Shown here in pieces: positions 1-10,583 of a stretch of DNA of 64,000 bases. Below the pieces are notes generated by a model, which searched no databases, was not told where the DNA came from, and saw only the letters and a list, made by a program, of their open reading frames with translations. A program made the position numbers and the translations under genes. Positions within the stretch are counted from its first letter, which is position 1, and each line of letters begins with the position of its first letter. Source of the stretch: Rathayibacter sp. SD072 (lineage in GTDB: Bacteria; Actinomycetota; Actinomycetes; Actinomycetales; Microbacteriaceae); assembly GCF_017355185.1 (NCBI RefSeq), contig NZ_JADILJ010000007.1:1-64000 (forward strand). The letters are read 5' to 3'.

Positions 1-27
1 GGAGCCGGGCGCGGCGCTGTCGCTCAT
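1..27 (-). CDS. partial gene running off the left edge, function unknown
   Basis: Only the first nine codons are inside the window, reading MSDSAAPGS from an ATG at 25-27 on the minus strand. There is no Shine-Dalgarno sequence, but a TAGACT box sits seven bases before the ATG, the geometry of a leaderless actinobacterial gene, which is the main reason for believing it. It follows the DUF4190 gene on the same strand. Nothing can be said of its product. Confidence 0.45.
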
Positions 28-34
28 GGCGCCG

Positions 35-40
35 AGTCTA
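35..40 (-). promoter_or_regulatory. -10 box of a leaderless promoter
   Basis: TAGACT on the minus strand, seven bases before the ATG of the gene at the left edge. No ribosome binding site lies between, so transcription should start at or next to the A of the start codon. Similar boxes precede several other genes in this window. Confidence 0.5.
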
Positions 41-60
41 TCCAGCACCCGTCGGAGACC

Positions 61-453
61 TCAGGCGGGCAGATACCCGTCGGAACGCAGGCCGCCGACG
101 AAGGCGGTGTAGGCGAGGTACGCGACGACGGCGAGTATCACGACCAGGTAGCCCAGCGCGAAGCCGGCGATCGCCAGACCGCGTCCGCGCTGGCCTGAGC
201 GCCGGGCCTGGGCGAAGCCCACGTGGCCGAGCACGATCGCCGCGGGTGCGAGACCGAGGATCCCGCAGAGCAGTGCGGCGACCGCGAGGCCGTTGAGCGG
301 CGTCCGCGGACGAGGACCACCCGGGAAGCCGGGGTGCGGATCCGCGGAGCCCGCCGGCGGCGGGTAGGCCGCCGACGGTGCTCCCGTCGGAGGGGCGAAC
401 GGCAGAGGGGGTGCCGGGTTCCCGGCGACCGCCCCGGCGGACTCGTCGTTCAC
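61..453 (-). CDS. DUF4190-type small membrane protein
   Basis: A 130-residue protein with a GTG start at 451-453 preceded by a GGGGAG ribosome binding site. Residues 1-50 are Pro/Ala/Gly-rich and probably disordered. Residues about 53-120 hold two hydrophobic segments joined by a short basic loop, [15 protein letters not shown], the recognisable signature of the DUF4190 family. The protein should sit in the cytoplasmic membrane with two helices; no biochemical function is established for the family. The next gene upstream, at 512-769, is a shorter paralogue with the same loop. A TAGGCT box about 28 bases upstream of the start gives it its own promoter. Confidence 0.75.
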   Translation of the reverse strand: MNDESAGAVAGNPAPPLPFAPPTGAPSAAYPPPAGSADPHPGFPGGPRPRTPLNGLAVAALLCGILGLAPAAIVLGHVGFAQARRSGQRGRGLAIAGFALGYLVVILAVVAYLAYTAFVGGLRSDGYLPA

Positions 454-480
454 GTGCTCTCCCCTCGCGCGGCTCCGTCC

Positions 481-486
481 AGCCTA
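481..486 (-). promoter_or_regulatory. -10 box upstream of the DUF4190 gene
   Basis: TAGGCT on the minus strand about 28 bases before the GTG start at 453, leaving room for a short leader that carries the GGGGAG ribosome binding site. No convincing -35 hexamer is visible. Confidence 0.4.
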
Positions 487-511
487 GGGTCCCCCGAGGG
501 ACCGGCCGTCG

Positions 512-769
512 TCAGTACTCCGACATCGGGACGGTGGCCAGCGCGGCGAAGAAGAGGACTCCGACGATGACTCCGAGGATCAGGGCGGCGAAGCCGATGA
601 CGATCGCGGCGATCGCGAGGCCGCGTCCCTTCTCCCCCGTGCGCTTGATCTGCGACAGGGCGATGAAGCCGAGGACGATCCCGACGACGGAGACGAAGAA
701 CGAGGCGATGAAGCCGATGATCGCCAGGATGTTGTAGCGATCGGTGGTCGGCGTGTACGGAGTGGTCAT
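512..769 (-). CDS. DUF4190-type small membrane protein, second copy
   Basis: An 85-residue protein. The frame is open for 19 codons further upstream, but the ATG at 767-769 is chosen because AGGGGGA lies just before it and family members begin with a short Thr/Pro-rich tail. Two transmembrane segments (about residues 15-40 and 52-78) flank the loop QIKRTGEKGRGLAIA, closely matching the neighbouring DUF4190 protein, so the two are probably a tandem duplication. Function is unknown. It lies about 100 bases downstream of tsaD on the same strand, so it may have its own promoter or be read at low level from the glmS operon. Confidence 0.78.
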   Translation of the reverse strand: MTTPYTPTTDRYNILAIIGFIASFFVSVVGIVLGFIALSQIKRTGEKGRGLAIAAIVIGFAALILGVIVGVLFFAALATVPMSEY

Positions 770-871
770 GGGATCCCCCTTGATCAGGAACGGCAGGAGA
801 GGCCAGCGTGGCAGGGCGCCGAGCACGCTGTCAAAAGGCTGAGCGCCGCTTGCAGAGCGCCGGATCCACGA

Positions 872-1936
872 CTAGTGGACTTGGATCTCGGTGACCGGCA
901 GGGTCGAGTCGGCACTGAAGTCGAGACTCGAGGGTGCGCGACCGGCCCGGATGAGCTGGGCGGCGAGCGCCGCGATCATCGCCCCGTTGTCGGTGCAGAG
1001 CGAGAGCGCCGGGATGCGCAGCTGGATCCCCGCCGCGTCGCAGCGTTCCTGCGCGAGGGCGCGGACGCGGGCGTTCGCGACGACTCCGCCGCCCAGGAGG
1101 AGCCGCGGCACGTCCCGGTCGCGGCACGCCGCGATCGCCTTCGTCAGCAGCACGTCGGCGACCGCTTCGCGGAAGCTCGCCGCCACATCGGCGATCGGCA
1201 CCTCCTCGCCCGCGTCCTGGCGCTTCTCCACCCAGCGGGCGACGGCGGTCTTGAGCCCGGAGAACGAGAAGTCGTAGCGGTGGCGCTCGAGGTCCTTCGG
1301 CAGGCTGAGCCCGCGCGGGAAGCGGATGGCGCGCGGATCGCCGAGAGCGGCCACCCGGTCGATCTGCGGACCGCCCGGATAGGGCAGGCCGAGCACGCGC
1401 GCGACCTTGTCGAACGCCTCCCCCGCCGCGTCGTCGATGGTCTCCCCCAGGAGCTCGACGTCCGACACCAGGTCGCGCACGTGCAGGAGCGATGTGTGAC
1501 CGCCCGAGACCAGCAGTGCGATCGTGGGCACCTCGACCGGGCTGCCCTCGCTGCCGTCGGCCCGCAGCACGTCGGCCCCGACGTGGCCGACTAGGTGGTT
1601 CACGGCGTACAGGGGCTTCCCCAGTGAGACGGCGAGCGCCTTCGCCGCCCCCACGCCGACCATCAGCGCGCCGGACAGGCCCGGGCCGCTGGTGACGGCG
1701 ATCGCGTCGAGGTCCTCGAGGGCGACGCCGGCCTCGGCGAGGGCCGTTCGGAGCGTGGGCTCGAGCGCCTCGAGGTGGGCGCGCGCGGCGACCTCCGGCA
1801 CCACTCCGCCGTAGCGCGCGTGCTCGTCCATCGACGAGGCGATGGTGTTGGCGAGCAGCGTGGTGCCGCGGACGATGCCGATCCCCGTCTCGTCGCAGCT
1901 GGTCTCGATCCCGAGGACGAGCGGTCCGGCGCTCAT
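872..1936 (-). CDS. tsaD: tRNA N6-adenosine threonylcarbamoyltransferase
   Basis: TsaD (Kae1/YgjD family) transfers the threonylcarbamoyl group from threonylcarbamoyl-AMP to A37 of tRNAs reading ANN codons, giving t6A, together with TsaB and TsaE. The 354-residue length is normal. The N-terminal ASKHA motif [10 protein letters not shown], the metal-binding NHLVGH segment near residue 115, the VSGGHT nucleotide loop and the C-terminal CTDNGAM motif are all present. The ATG overlaps the rimI stop codon by four bases, so it is translationally coupled as the last gene of the glmS-acpS-alr-tsaE-tsaB-rimI-tsaD operon. TsaC, which makes the intermediate, is not in the window. Confidence 0.97.
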   Translation of the reverse strand: MSAGPLVLGIETSCDETGIGIVRGTTLLANTIASSMDEHARYGGVVPEVAARAHLEALEPTLRTALAEAGVALEDLDAIAVTSGPGLSGALMVGVGAAKALAVSLGKPLYAVNHLVGHVGADVLRADGSEGSPVEVPTIALLVSGGHTSLLHVRDLVSDVELLGETIDDAAGEAFDKVARVLGLPYPGGPQIDRVAALGDPRAIRFPRGLSLPKDLERHRYDFSFSGLKTAVARWVEKRQDAGEEVPIADVAASFREAVADVLLTKAIAACRDRDVPRLLLGGGVVANARVRALAQERCDAAGIQLRIPALSLCTDNGAMIAALAAQLIRAGRAPSSLDFSADSTLPVTEIQVH

Positions 1937-2406
1937 GCGGTCTCCTCCGTCGCCGGCGCGAGTGGGGCGCGCATCACGATCGCGTCCACTCCGTCGGGCT
2001 GGTAGTAGGCGGGGCGGACCCCGATCTCGTCGAAGCCCTCCGATCGGTAGAGGGTCTGCGCCCCGGGGTTGTCCGCGCGGACCTCGAGGAACACCTCGCG
2101 GGCGCCGCGCTCGCGCGCCTCGGCGAGCAAGGCGCGCAGCAGGCGCCGCCCCAGTCCGCGGCGTCGGGCGGAGGCGAGGACCGCGATCGTCTGCACATCC
2201 CCCTCGTGGGCGCCGCGCGGGCAGAGCAGCCCGGCGTACCCCGTGACGACTCCGTCGTCCTCCGCGACGAGGTAGTGCGTGTGGGCGCTGCGGATCTCCT
2301 CCGCCATCATCGTGCGCGACCAGGCGTCGCTCGTGAACTCCGACTCCTCGATCGCCATGATCGCGTCGAGGTCCGCCGGCACGGCCCTGCGCAGCTGTGC
2401 GCTCAC
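1933..2406 (-). CDS. rimI: ribosomal-protein-alanine N-acetyltransferase, GNAT family
   Basis: A 157-residue GNAT acetyltransferase. The acetyl-CoA pyrophosphate loop is visible as [10 protein letters not shown] at about residues 85-94 after the QTIAVL strand, and the C-terminal half has the typical [13 protein letters not shown] helix. RimI acetylates the N terminus of ribosomal protein S18 in E. coli and may have a broader range in Actinobacteria. The position between tsaB and tsaD, with four-base overlaps at both ends, is a widespread arrangement and supports the name over other GNAT enzymes. It starts with ATG and is read from the glmS promoter. Confidence 0.9.
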   Translation of the reverse strand: MSAQLRRAVPADLDAIMAIEESEFTSDAWSRTMMAEEIRSAHTHYLVAEDDGVVTGYAGLLCPRGAHEGDVQTIAVLASARRRGLGRRLLRALLAEARERGAREVFLEVRADNPGAQTLYRSEGFDEIGVRPAYYQPDGVDAIVMRAPLAPATEETA

Positions 2407-3023
2407 GCCGTCACCCGCTTGGGCCCGGCCGACAGCGTCACATCGGGCGAGCGGAGGTAGAGGGGCTCGTCGGCCGCAGGGGCCCGGCCCGCCGCACGGC
2501 CGAGCGCGGCGACGGCCCCCAGTGCCGCGGCCGACACGGACGCGGCCTCGAGCCGGGGAAGCTCGGGGAAGGGCAGCGACCCGGGCTTGTCCAATCCCGG
2601 GCCGTCGACGCGCACGGGGAGCCCCTGCTCGTCGAGTCCCGCGTAGGCGCTCCAGTAGAGCTCGCGGCGGCGGGCGTCGGTGACGACCAGGAACCCGGGT
2701 TCCCGTCCCTCGCGCAGCGCCGCCAGGGCGAGGGCGTCGTGCGACACGACCGGCAGCGCGGGGACGCCGCGGCCGAAGGCGAAGGCGCGCGCGGCGGCGA
2801 TCCCGACCCGCAGGCCCGTGAAGGGTCCGGGACCCATGCCGACCGCGACGGCCCCGATGTCGGCGCTGGTCGCACCGGCGCCGGAGAGGGACGCCTGGAT
2901 CAGTCGGCCGACGACCTCGGCGTGCCGCATGGTGTCGCTCTCCGAGCGCTCGGAGAGGACGGCGCCCCGGTCGTCGACGACGGCGACGGAGGTTCCGGAG
3001 GAGGTGTCGATCGCGAGCAGCAC
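2403..3023 (-). CDS. tsaB: tRNA threonylcarbamoyladenosine biosynthesis protein
   Basis: TsaB is the inactive ASKHA paralogue that pairs with TsaD and bridges it to TsaE during t6A synthesis. The frame is open well upstream, but homology begins at VLLAIDTSS, so the GTG at 3021-3023 is taken as start, giving 206 residues, normal for the family. The [12 protein letters not shown] motif near residue 70 is diagnostic. The C-terminal half is variable, as usual. It lies 22 bases after tsaE and overlaps rimI by four bases. The weak ribosome binding site suggests dependence on coupling to tsaE. Confidence 0.92.
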   Translation of the reverse strand: MLLAIDTSSGTSVAVVDDRGAVLSERSESDTMRHAEVVGRLIQASLSGAGATSADIGAVAVGMGPGPFTGLRVGIAAARAFAFGRGVPALPVVSHDALALAALREGREPGFLVVTDARRRELYWSAYAGLDEQGLPVRVDGPGLDKPGSLPFPELPRLEAASVSAAALGAVAALGRAAGRAPAADEPLYLRSPDVTLSAGPKRVTA

Positions 3024-3045
3024 CCTGACAGGGTACCCGCGCGGC

Positions 3046-3546
3046 TCACACCCAGCGGGTGCCGCGGAAGCGGACCGTCCGCGGCTCGATCGGCTCCTCG
3101 CCCTCCGCGGCGTCGGAGCCGGCGGTCGGGCGCTCGATGACGATGTCGAGCCACGACTCCGCGACCCCGTCCAGCAGCCCCGCACCCCACTCCACGACGA
3201 CGACGGAGTGCTCGAGATCGAGGTCGAGGTCGTCCAGCTCGACCGCCGAGCCCACGCGGTAGGCGTCGACGTGCACGAGCGGCGGGCCGTCGTGCAGAGG
3301 CGGATGCGTGCGCGCGATCACGAAGGTCGGGCTCGTCACGGGGCCGCGGACGTCCAGACCCTCCCCCAGCCCCCGCGTGAACGTGGTCTTGCCCGCGCCG
3401 AGCGGTCCGGTGAGCACCAGCACATCACCGGCGCGGAGCGAGCGGCCGAGCTCGCGGCCGAGCTCCTCCATCTCCTCCGGATCCGCGACCTCCACGGTGC
3501 GGTCGGCGAACGAAGCGCGGTCGGCGGACCGGGCGCGCTCAGCCAC
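3046..3546 (-). CDS. tsaE: tRNA threonylcarbamoyladenosine biosynthesis ATPase
   Basis: TsaE is the P-loop ATPase of the t6A complex. The Walker A motif GPLGAGKTTFTRG is at about residues 47-59 and the SPTFV segment that contacts TsaD follows. A Walker B-like strand ends in VVVVEWG, containing the usual E-W pair. At 166 residues it is slightly long, with a short N-terminal extension and an acidic C-terminal insertion. The GTG start at 3544-3546 lies inside the end of alr (eight-base overlap), so translation is probably coupled. Confidence 0.94.
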   Translation of the reverse strand: MAERARSADRASFADRTVEVADPEEMEELGRELGRSLRAGDVLVLTGPLGAGKTTFTRGLGEGLDVRGPVTSPTFVIARTHPPLHDGPPLVHVDAYRVGSAVELDDLDLDLEHSVVVVEWGAGLLDGVAESWLDIVIERPTAGSDAAEGEEPIEPRTVRFRGTRWV

Positions 3547-4672
3547 GATCGCCGCCGAGCACCCGGCGCTGCACGCGCCCGCCGACCCGGGTCACGAGCT
3601 CGTAGTTGATCGTGCCGCACCAGCGCGCCCACTCGTCGACCGAGGGGACGCCGGTCGTGGGGTCGCCCCACAGGGTGACGGCGTCGCCGGCCTCGACCGG
3701 GGTGTCGCCCACGTCGACGACGAACTGGTCCATGGCCACCCGACCGGCGATGCGGTGGCGGCGTCCGCGGATGTGCACCTCGGCGACGCCGGAGGCGCTG
3801 CGCGGGATCCCGTCGGCGTAGCCGAACGGGATGAGCGCGAGGCCGGTCGCGGCATCGGCCCGGTAGGTGTAGTCGTAGCTGACGCCGACGCCCTGGTCGA
3901 CGCGCCGGACGCCCGCGACGCGCCCCTGCAGCGTCATCGCCGGGACGAGGCCGAGCTCGAGCGAGGTCTCGTCATCGAAGGGCGAGAGGCCGTACGCCCC
4001 GATGCCGACGCGGACCATGTCGCGCCGCGCCTCCGGGATCCGCAGCGCACCGGCGGACGCCGCGAGATGCACGAGGGGTGCTGCGACGCCGCGCTCGCGC
4101 AGCAGCGCCTCTCCGCGGGCCAGGACCGCGAGCTGGGCGAGGTCCTCCTCGCGCGACGTGTTCGAGAGGTGCGAGAACACCCCCGTCAGATGCAGGACAC
4201 CGCGCGCGGTGTGCCGCACGAGAGCCTCGGCGAGCTCGGGCCACTCCTGCTCCGGAGCGCCGTTGCGGCTCAGGCCCGTGTCGAGCTTCAGCTGCACCGC
4301 CGCGCGCGCCCCGCGGTCCTCGGCCGCCTGGGCGAGCGCGTCGAGCTGGGCGAGCGAGGAGACGCCGACGTCGATGCCGTGCTCGACCGCCGCGTCGAAG
4401 TCCTCGCCGGGGTCGTGCAGCCAGCAGAGCAGCGGAGCGAGGACCCCCGCCTCGCGCAGGGCGACCGCCTCCCGGAGGTCCGCCGTGCCGAGCGCATCGG
4501 CCCCGCCCGCGAGCGCCGCCTGCGCCGCCGCGAGCGCTCCGTGGCCGTAGGCGTTGGCCTTCACGACCACCATGACCCGACGAGCACCCGTCAGCTCCCG
4601 CATCCGCCCCACGTTCCGGGCGATCGCGTCGGCGTCGATCAGCGCCTCGCGGAACGACTGCGGCGCGGTCAC
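3539..4672 (-). CDS. alr: alanine racemase
   Basis: A PLP-dependent fold-type III racemase that converts L- to D-alanine for peptidoglycan. The PLP lysine is in VVKANAYGHG (Lys38), and the catalytic tyrosine region is seen as VSYDYTYRA followed by LIPFGYADG around residue 265. The length of 377 is typical. The GTG start at 4670-4672 overlaps the acpS stop by four bases. In many actinobacterial genomes alr and tsaE are adjacent, as here. The operon brings a D-alanine supplier together with glmS, so cell-wall precursor genes share one promoter. Confidence 0.97.
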   Translation of the reverse strand: MTAPQSFREALIDADAIARNVGRMRELTGARRVMVVVKANAYGHGALAAAQAALAGGADALGTADLREAVALREAGVLAPLLCWLHDPGEDFDAAVEHGIDVGVSSLAQLDALAQAAEDRGARAAVQLKLDTGLSRNGAPEQEWPELAEALVRHTARGVLHLTGVFSHLSNTSREEDLAQLAVLARGEALLRERGVAAPLVHLAASAGALRIPEARRDMVRVGIGAYGLSPFDDETSLELGLVPAMTLQGRVAGVRRVDQGVGVSYDYTYRADAATGLALIPFGYADGIPRSASGVAEVHIRGRRHRIAGRVAMDQFVVDVGDTPVEAGDAVTLWGDPTTGVPSVDEWARWCGTINYELVTRVGGRVQRRVLGGDRG

Positions 4673-5019
4673 GACTCGGCCACCACGAACGCGCAGGCGA
4701 CGCCGGCGTCGTGCGTCATCGAGAGGTGGATCCGCGCGATTCCCCGCGCATCCGCCGCCACCCGCGCCGCACCGTGGAGGGCGAAGGACGGGTTCCCGTG
4801 CTCGTCGCGCTCGACGACCATGTCGTGCCAGCGCGCCCCGGCCGAGTCCCCCAGCGCCTTGATGAGCGCCTCCTTCGCCGCGAAGCGCCCGGCGAGGGAG
4901 GCGACGGGGAGATGGCGTTCGCTCGGGGCGAACAGGCGATCGCGGAGGCGCGGCGTGCGGTCGATCGCCCGCGCGAAGCGGGCGAGGTCCACGACGTCCA
5001 CGCCGATCCCCACGATCAC
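4669..5019 (-). CDS. acpS: holo-[acyl-carrier-protein] synthase
   Basis: AcpS moves the 4'-phosphopantetheine arm from CoA to apo-acyl carrier protein, activating fatty acid synthesis. The 116-residue size and the motifs GIGVDVVDLARF at the N terminus and GRFAAKEALIKALG in the middle (Mg-binding Asp and Glu) are diagnostic; HLSMTHDAGVACAFV closes the protein. The GTG at 5017-5019 is the start, seven bases after glmS. CoA supply from coaA, on the other side of glmS, gives a functional link. Confidence 0.96.
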   Translation of the reverse strand: MIVGIGVDVVDLARFARAIDRTPRLRDRLFAPSERHLPVASLAGRFAAKEALIKALGDSAGARWHDMVVERDEHGNPSFALHGAARVAADARGIARIHLSMTHDAGVACAFVVAES

Positions 5020-5026
5020 GACGGGA

Positions 5027-6874
<1,848 letters not shown>

Positions 6875-6881
6875 GGGCTCG

Positions 6882-6887
6882 ATCCTA
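6882..6887 (-). promoter_or_regulatory. -10 box of the leaderless glmS operon promoter
   Basis: TAGGAT on the minus strand, seven bases upstream of the glmS ATG, with no Shine-Dalgarno sequence between. It is the only evident promoter for the seven-gene run glmS to tsaD. A matching box for coaA points the other way 53 bases further on. Confidence 0.6.
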
Positions 6888-6939
6888 ACCGCGCCGGAGG
6901 CCCCGATCGCCGCGACCGGGCCGGTGCGCCCGCGGCCGC

Positions 6940-6945
6940 TAGGAT
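6940..6945 (+). promoter_or_regulatory. -10 box of the coaA promoter
   Basis: TAGGAT on the plus strand, eight bases before the coaA ATG at 6954. The same hexamer serves glmS in the opposite direction, so the short divergent region drives both genes as probable leaderless transcripts. Confidence 0.6.
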
Positions 6946-6953
6946 CGGTGCCT

Positions 6954-7910
6954 ATGCCGTCGTCAGCTCGCGAACCCGGCCGCGAGGCGCAGCCCTCCCC
7001 GTTCGTCGAGATCGTCCGCTCCGACTGGGCAGAGCTCGCCCGGTCCACGGAGCTCCCGCTGACCGAGACCGAGGTCGTGCAGCTGCGCGGGCTGGGCGAT
7101 CGGCTGAGCCTCACCGAGGTGGCGGAGGTGTACCTGCCGCTCTCCCGCCTGCTCGCGCTGTACGCCGCCGGCTCCCGCCATCTGCACCGGGCGACGAGCA
7201 CGTTCCTCGGCGAGCGGGCGCAGCCCACCCCCTTCGTGATCGGAGTCGCCGGCTCGGTGGCGGTGGGCAAGTCCACGATCGCGCGGCTCCTGCGCGAGCT
7301 GCTCGCCCGCTGGGAGGACACTCCCCGCGTCGAGCTGGTGACCACCGACGGCTTCCTGCTGCCCAACGCCGAGCTCGAGCGGCGCGGGCTGATGAGCCGC
7401 AAGGGCTTCCCCGAGTCCTACGACCGCCGCGCTCTGCTCCGCTTCGTGTCGGAGGTGAAGGGCGGAGCCGCCGAAGTGCGCGCACCCTTCTACTCGCATC
7501 TCTCGTACGACATCGTCCCGGACGCGGAGATCGTGGTGCGCCGGCCCGACGTGCTCATCGTCGAGGGGCTGAACGTGCTGCAGCCGCCCGTTCCCGGGCA
7601 CGGCCTCGCCGTCAGCGACCTCTTCGACTTCACCGTGTACGTCGATGCGCGCACGGGCGACATCGCCCGCTGGTACGAGGAGCGCTTCCTCGCGCTGCAG
7701 CAGGGAGCGTTCGCCAATCCGAACTCCTACTTCCACCGCTACTCGACCCTCACGCCGGACGAGGCCCGCGAGCGCGCCCGCAGCATCTGGGAGGCGATCA
7801 ACGAGCCGAACCTCGTGCAGAACGTGCGCCCCACGCGCAGCCGCGCCAGCCTGGTCCTGCGCAAGCAGTCTGACCACGCGGTGTCGTCGGTGCTCCTCCG
7901 CAAGATCTGA
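6954..7910 (+). CDS. coaA: pantothenate kinase, type I
   Basis: CoaA phosphorylates pantothenate, the controlling first step to CoA. The protein is 318 residues, close to the E. coli enzyme. The P-loop [12 protein letters not shown] lies at about residues 97-108, followed by [13 protein letters not shown] and RKGFPESYD, all standard for the type I family, and [11 protein letters not shown] in the Walker B region. The frame is open upstream through antisense sequence, but homology starts near SPFVEIVR, and the ATG eight bases after TAGGAT fits a leaderless start. It diverges from glmS and converges on glmM. Confidence 0.97.
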   Translation: MPSSAREPGREAQPSPFVEIVRSDWAELARSTELPLTETEVVQLRGLGDRLSLTEVAEVYLPLSRLLALYAAGSRHLHRATSTFLGERAQPTPFVIGVAGSVAVGKSTIARLLRELLARWEDTPRVELVTTDGFLLPNAELERRGLMSRKGFPESYDRRALLRFVSEVKGGAAEVRAPFYSHLSYDIVPDAEIVVRRPDVLIVEGLNVLQPPVPGHGLAVSDLFDFTVYVDARTGDIARWYEERFLALQQGAFANPNSYFHRYSTLTPDEARERARSIWEAINEPNLVQNVRPTRSRASLVLRKQSDHAVSSVLLRKI

Positions 7911-7914
7911 GCGT

Positions 7915-7929
7915 CGCGGGAGCCCCGCG
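7915..7929 (+). terminator. short GC hairpin after coaA
   Basis: A six-base-pair stem (CGCGGG / CCCGCG) with a three-base loop starts five bases after the coaA stop codon. It lacks a T run, as is common in high-GC Actinobacteria, so terminator function is inferred from position. Confidence 0.4.
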
Positions 7930-7984
7930 GCGTCGACTTGTCTCGAGCAGGCGGAACTCCGCTCGCAGAAGAGAGACCGCGCCT

Positions 7985-8015
7985 CCCTCACTGATCGAGC
8001 AGCCGGCGTCTCGAG
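7985..8015 (-). repeat. degenerate intergenic repeat, copy 1
   Basis: Read on the minus strand the segment gives TCTCGAGACGCCGGCTGCTC followed by a GATCAG end. The same pattern, consensus TCTCGATACGCCGC-GCGGCTGCTCGA-CAGC, recurs in the gap between the mtl regulator and map. It is an imperfect GC-rich inverted repeat and lies between the convergent coaA and glmM genes. Such dispersed elements are inferred to be a family repeat of this genome; only this window was seen. Confidence 0.5.
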
Positions 8016-8035
8016 ATCCGCCGGACGCGCGCTCC

Positions 8036-9385
8036 CTAGGAGCGCAGCCGCTCCAGCACCACGTCGGCGAGCGACTGCGCGAGGCGGTCGGCCGTCTCCT
8101 GCGTCGTCGCCTCGACCATGACGCGCACCATCGGCTCGGTCCCGGAGGGGCGGAGCAGGACGCGACCGCCCGTGCCGAGCTCGGCGGACGCGTCCGCGAC
8201 CGCGGCCGCGATGACCTCGTCGTCGTGCACGCCCTCGCGGTCGACGCCGCGGACGTTCACGAGGGTCTGCGGGAACACCTTCATCACCGAGGCCAGCTCG
8301 GCGATGCTCTTCCCGGAGCGCGCCATCTCGGCCGCGAGCTGCAGGCCGGTGAGGACACCGTCGCCGGTCGTCGCGAAGCGGCTCATGATGACGTGGCCCG
8401 ACTGCTCGCCGCCGAGGGAGTAACCTCCGTCGTTCATCGCCTCGAGCACGTAGCGGTCGCCCACTCCGGTCTCGATGACGCGGATGCCGGCGTCGGCCAT
8501 CGCGATCTTGAGGCCCAGGTTGCTCATGACGGTGGCGACCAGGACGTTGTCCCGGAGCACGCCGCGTCGGGCCATCGACGTCGCGAGGATCGCCATGATC
8601 TGGTCGCCGTCGATGACGCGCCCGGTGGCGTCCACGGCCAGGCAGCGGTCGGCGTCGCCGTCGTGCGCGATGCCCAGGTCCGCTCCGGCCGCGAGGACCG
8701 CCTCGGCGACGTGGTCGAGGTGCGTCGAGCCGACGCCGTCGTTGATGTTCAGGCCGTCGGGATCGTTGCCGATCACGGTGACGGTGGCGCCCGCGTCGGT
8801 GAAGACCTCGGGCGAGATGCCGGCCGCCGCGCCGTGCGCGCAGTCGATGACGACGTGCAGGCCGTCGAGTCGGGTGCTGCCGAGCGACCCGAGCAGGTGG
8901 ACCACGTAGCGGTCCTCCGCGTCGGAGAAGCGGCGGATCCGGCCGACGTCGGGGCCGGTGGGCGTGAGCGCGGGGACGCCGAGAGCCGCCTCGATGCGGT
9001 TCTCGAGCTCGTCGGGCAGCTTGCGCCCGCCCGCGGCGAAGAACTTGATGCCGTTGTCGGCGGCCGGGTTGTGCGACGCCGAGATCATCACGCCGAAGTC
9101 GGCCTGCTCGTCGGCGATCAGGTATGCGGTCGCGGGCGTGGGGATGACGCCGGCGTCGAGGACGTCGACTCCGGCGCTGGCGAGTCCGGCGGCGACAGCG
9201 GCGCCGATGAACTGGCCGGAGATTCTGGGGTCGCGGGCGAGCACCGCGAGGGGGCGTCGACCCTCCGCCCGGGCGGCCGCACCGAGTACACGGGCGGCCG
9301 CCTGGGCGAGGCCGAGAGCCAGGTCGGCCGTGACCTCGCGATTCGCGAGGCCACGGACGCCGTCGGTTCCGAACAGGCGCGTCAT
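8036..9385 (-). CDS. glmM: phosphoglucosamine mutase
   Basis: GlmM converts glucosamine-6-phosphate to glucosamine-1-phosphate, the step after GlmS. The 449-residue protein begins [12 protein letters not shown], has the phosphoserine loop [12 protein letters not shown] near residues 101-112, the metal loop DGDADRC in the middle and the sugar-binding GGEQSGH loop, and ends with the phosphate-binding [11 protein letters not shown]. It follows rpsI by 55 bases in a common actinobacterial order rplM-rpsI-glmM. A small hairpin after rpsI may reduce read-through. Confidence 0.97.
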   Translation of the reverse strand: MTRLFGTDGVRGLANREVTADLALGLAQAAARVLGAAARAEGRRPLAVLARDPRISGQFIGAAVAAGLASAGVDVLDAGVIPTPATAYLIADEQADFGVMISASHNPAADNGIKFFAAGGRKLPDELENRIEAALGVPALTPTGPDVGRIRRFSDAEDRYVVHLLGSLGSTRLDGLHVVIDCAHGAAAGISPEVFTDAGATVTVIGNDPDGLNINDGVGSTHLDHVAEAVLAAGADLGIAHDGDADRCLAVDATGRVIDGDQIMAILATSMARRGVLRDNVLVATVMSNLGLKIAMADAGIRVIETGVGDRYVLEAMNDGGYSLGGEQSGHVIMSRFATTGDGVLTGLQLAAEMARSGKSIAELASVMKVFPQTLVNVRGVDREGVHDDEVIAAAVADASAELGTGGRVLLRPSGTEPMVRVMVEATTQETADRLAQSLADVVLERLRS

Positions 9386-9418
9386 AGTGCGCAGTCCACT
9401 TCTCCAGCTACTGGTCGC

Positions 9419-9435
9419 GCGGCCCGAGGGGCCGC
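9419..9435 (-). terminator. hairpin after rpsI
   Basis: A perfect seven-base-pair GC stem (GCGGCCC / GGGCCGC) with a three-base loop starts six bases after the rpsI stop codon. It may end or attenuate the rplM-rpsI transcript ahead of glmM. Confidence 0.4.
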
Positions 9436-9440
9436 ACCGA

Positions 9441-9926
9441 CTAGCGCTTCGAGAACTGCGACGCCTTGCGGGCCTTCTTGAGACCGGCCTTCTTGCGCTC
9501 GATGACGCGGGCGTCGCGCGTGAGGAAGCCGGCCTTCTTGAGGATGGCGCGGTTGTTCTCGCGGTCGATCTCGTTCAGCGCACGGGCGATGGCGAGGCGC
9601 AGCGCGCCGGCCTGGCCGGAGGGGCCGCCGCCGGTGATCTTCGCGACGACGTCGTACGACCCGACGAGGTCGAGCACCTTGAACGGGTCGGTGATCAGCT
9701 GCTGGTGCAGCTTGTTGGGGAAGTACTCCGCGAACTCGCGGGCGTTGACGGTCAGGCTGCCGGAGCCCGGGACCAGGCGCACGCGGGCGATGGCCTGCTT
9801 GCGACGGCCCACGGCTGCGCCGGAGACGTTGAGGACGGCGCGGGGCGTCGAGGACGCCTCGGTGGCCGGGCTTTCGGTGGAGTAGCTCTCGGGAGCCACG
9901 TCGATCTGGTCTGCGATCTTCGCCAC
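9441..9926 (-). CDS. rpsI: 30S ribosomal protein S9
   Basis: S9 binds 16S rRNA in the head of the small subunit, and its C-terminal tail reaches the P-site tRNA. The 161-residue protein has an extra 30 residues at the N terminus, rich in Ser, Thr and Glu, as in many Actinobacteria. The core begins at [12 protein letters not shown] and ends with the invariant [11 protein letters not shown], whose last Arg contacts tRNA. It lies 53 bases after rplM and is co-transcribed with it. Confidence 0.98.
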   Translation of the reverse strand: MAKIADQIDVAPESYSTESPATEASSTPRAVLNVSGAAVGRRKQAIARVRLVPGSGSLTVNAREFAEYFPNKLHQQLITDPFKVLDLVGSYDVVAKITGGGPSGQAGALRLAIARALNEIDRENNRAILKKAGFLTRDARVIERKKAGLKKARKASQFSKR

Positions 9927-9979
9927 GGTGTAGGTGATCCTTTGTCTTCGAAGTCTGGGGTGTCGGGGAGGGCCGGAGC

Positions 9980-10426
9980 CTACTGGGCGACCTGGGTGAA
10001 GGCGTACGCCTTGGGCTGCTGCGCCGCGTGAGGGTGCTCGGTGCCCGTGTAGACCTTCAGCTTGCGCAGCTGCGCACGGCCGAGGGAGTTCTTGGGGAGC
10101 ATTCCGCGGATGGCCTTCTCGACGGCGCGGACCGGGTTCTTCTCGAGGAGCTCGGCGTACGTGGTGGCCGAGAGGCCTCCCGGGTAGCCGGAGTGGCGGT
10201 AGGCCTTCTTCTGGAGGAGCTTCTGGCCGGTCAGGGCGACCTTCTCCGCGTTGACGATGATGACGAAGTCGCCCATGTCCATGTGCGGCGCGAAGGTGGC
10301 CTTGTGCTTGCCGCGCAGGAGCGCCGCGGCGTGGGTGGCGAGACGGCCGAGCACGACGTCGGACGCGTCGATGACGATCCAGTCGTGCTGGACGTCAGCC
10401 GGCTTCGGAGAAAAAGTGCGAGTCAC
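9980..10426 (-). CDS. rplM: 50S ribosomal protein L13
   Basis: L13 is an early-assembling large-subunit protein. The start is the GTG at 10424-10426, giving 148 residues, the usual length; the frame is open further upstream but without homology. Recognised by [17 protein letters not shown], the [11 protein letters not shown] motif and the C-terminal [13 protein letters not shown] segment. It leads the rplM-rpsI operon. The leader of about 130 bases contains a 16-base sequence shared exactly with the infA leader, and the promoter lies beside a 21-base tandem repeat. Confidence 0.98.
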   Translation of the reverse strand: MTRTFSPKPADVQHDWIVIDASDVVLGRLATHAAALLRGKHKATFAPHMDMGDFVIIVNAEKVALTGQKLLQKKAYRHSGYPGGLSATTYAELLEKNPVRAVEKAIRGMLPKNSLGRAQLRKLKVYTGTEHPHAAQQPKAYAFTQVAQ

Positions 10427-10548
10427 GTGAGTGCTGCTTTCTGGTCGGAGTGAGGTGTTCGTGAATCCCGCTCCGTGGCCGTTCGACCCGCGAGGGGGCC
10501 GAACCGATCCGGTGGAGGGCTCAACTTCGGGCGCTCGGCACACGGCCG

Positions 10549-10570
10549 AAAACACCAAGGGTCGACATTA
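10549..10570 (-). promoter_or_regulatory. rplM operon -10 box plus motif shared with infA
   Basis: On the minus strand a TAATGT box (10565-10570) is followed directly by CGACCCTTGGTGTTTT (10549-10564). The same 16 bases follow the TAGCAT box of infA. The motif spans the expected transcription start and first transcribed bases. No good -35 hexamer is seen; that position falls inside the 21-base repeat array. Confidence 0.6.
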
Positions 10571-10583
10571 CAGCAAAGATGCC

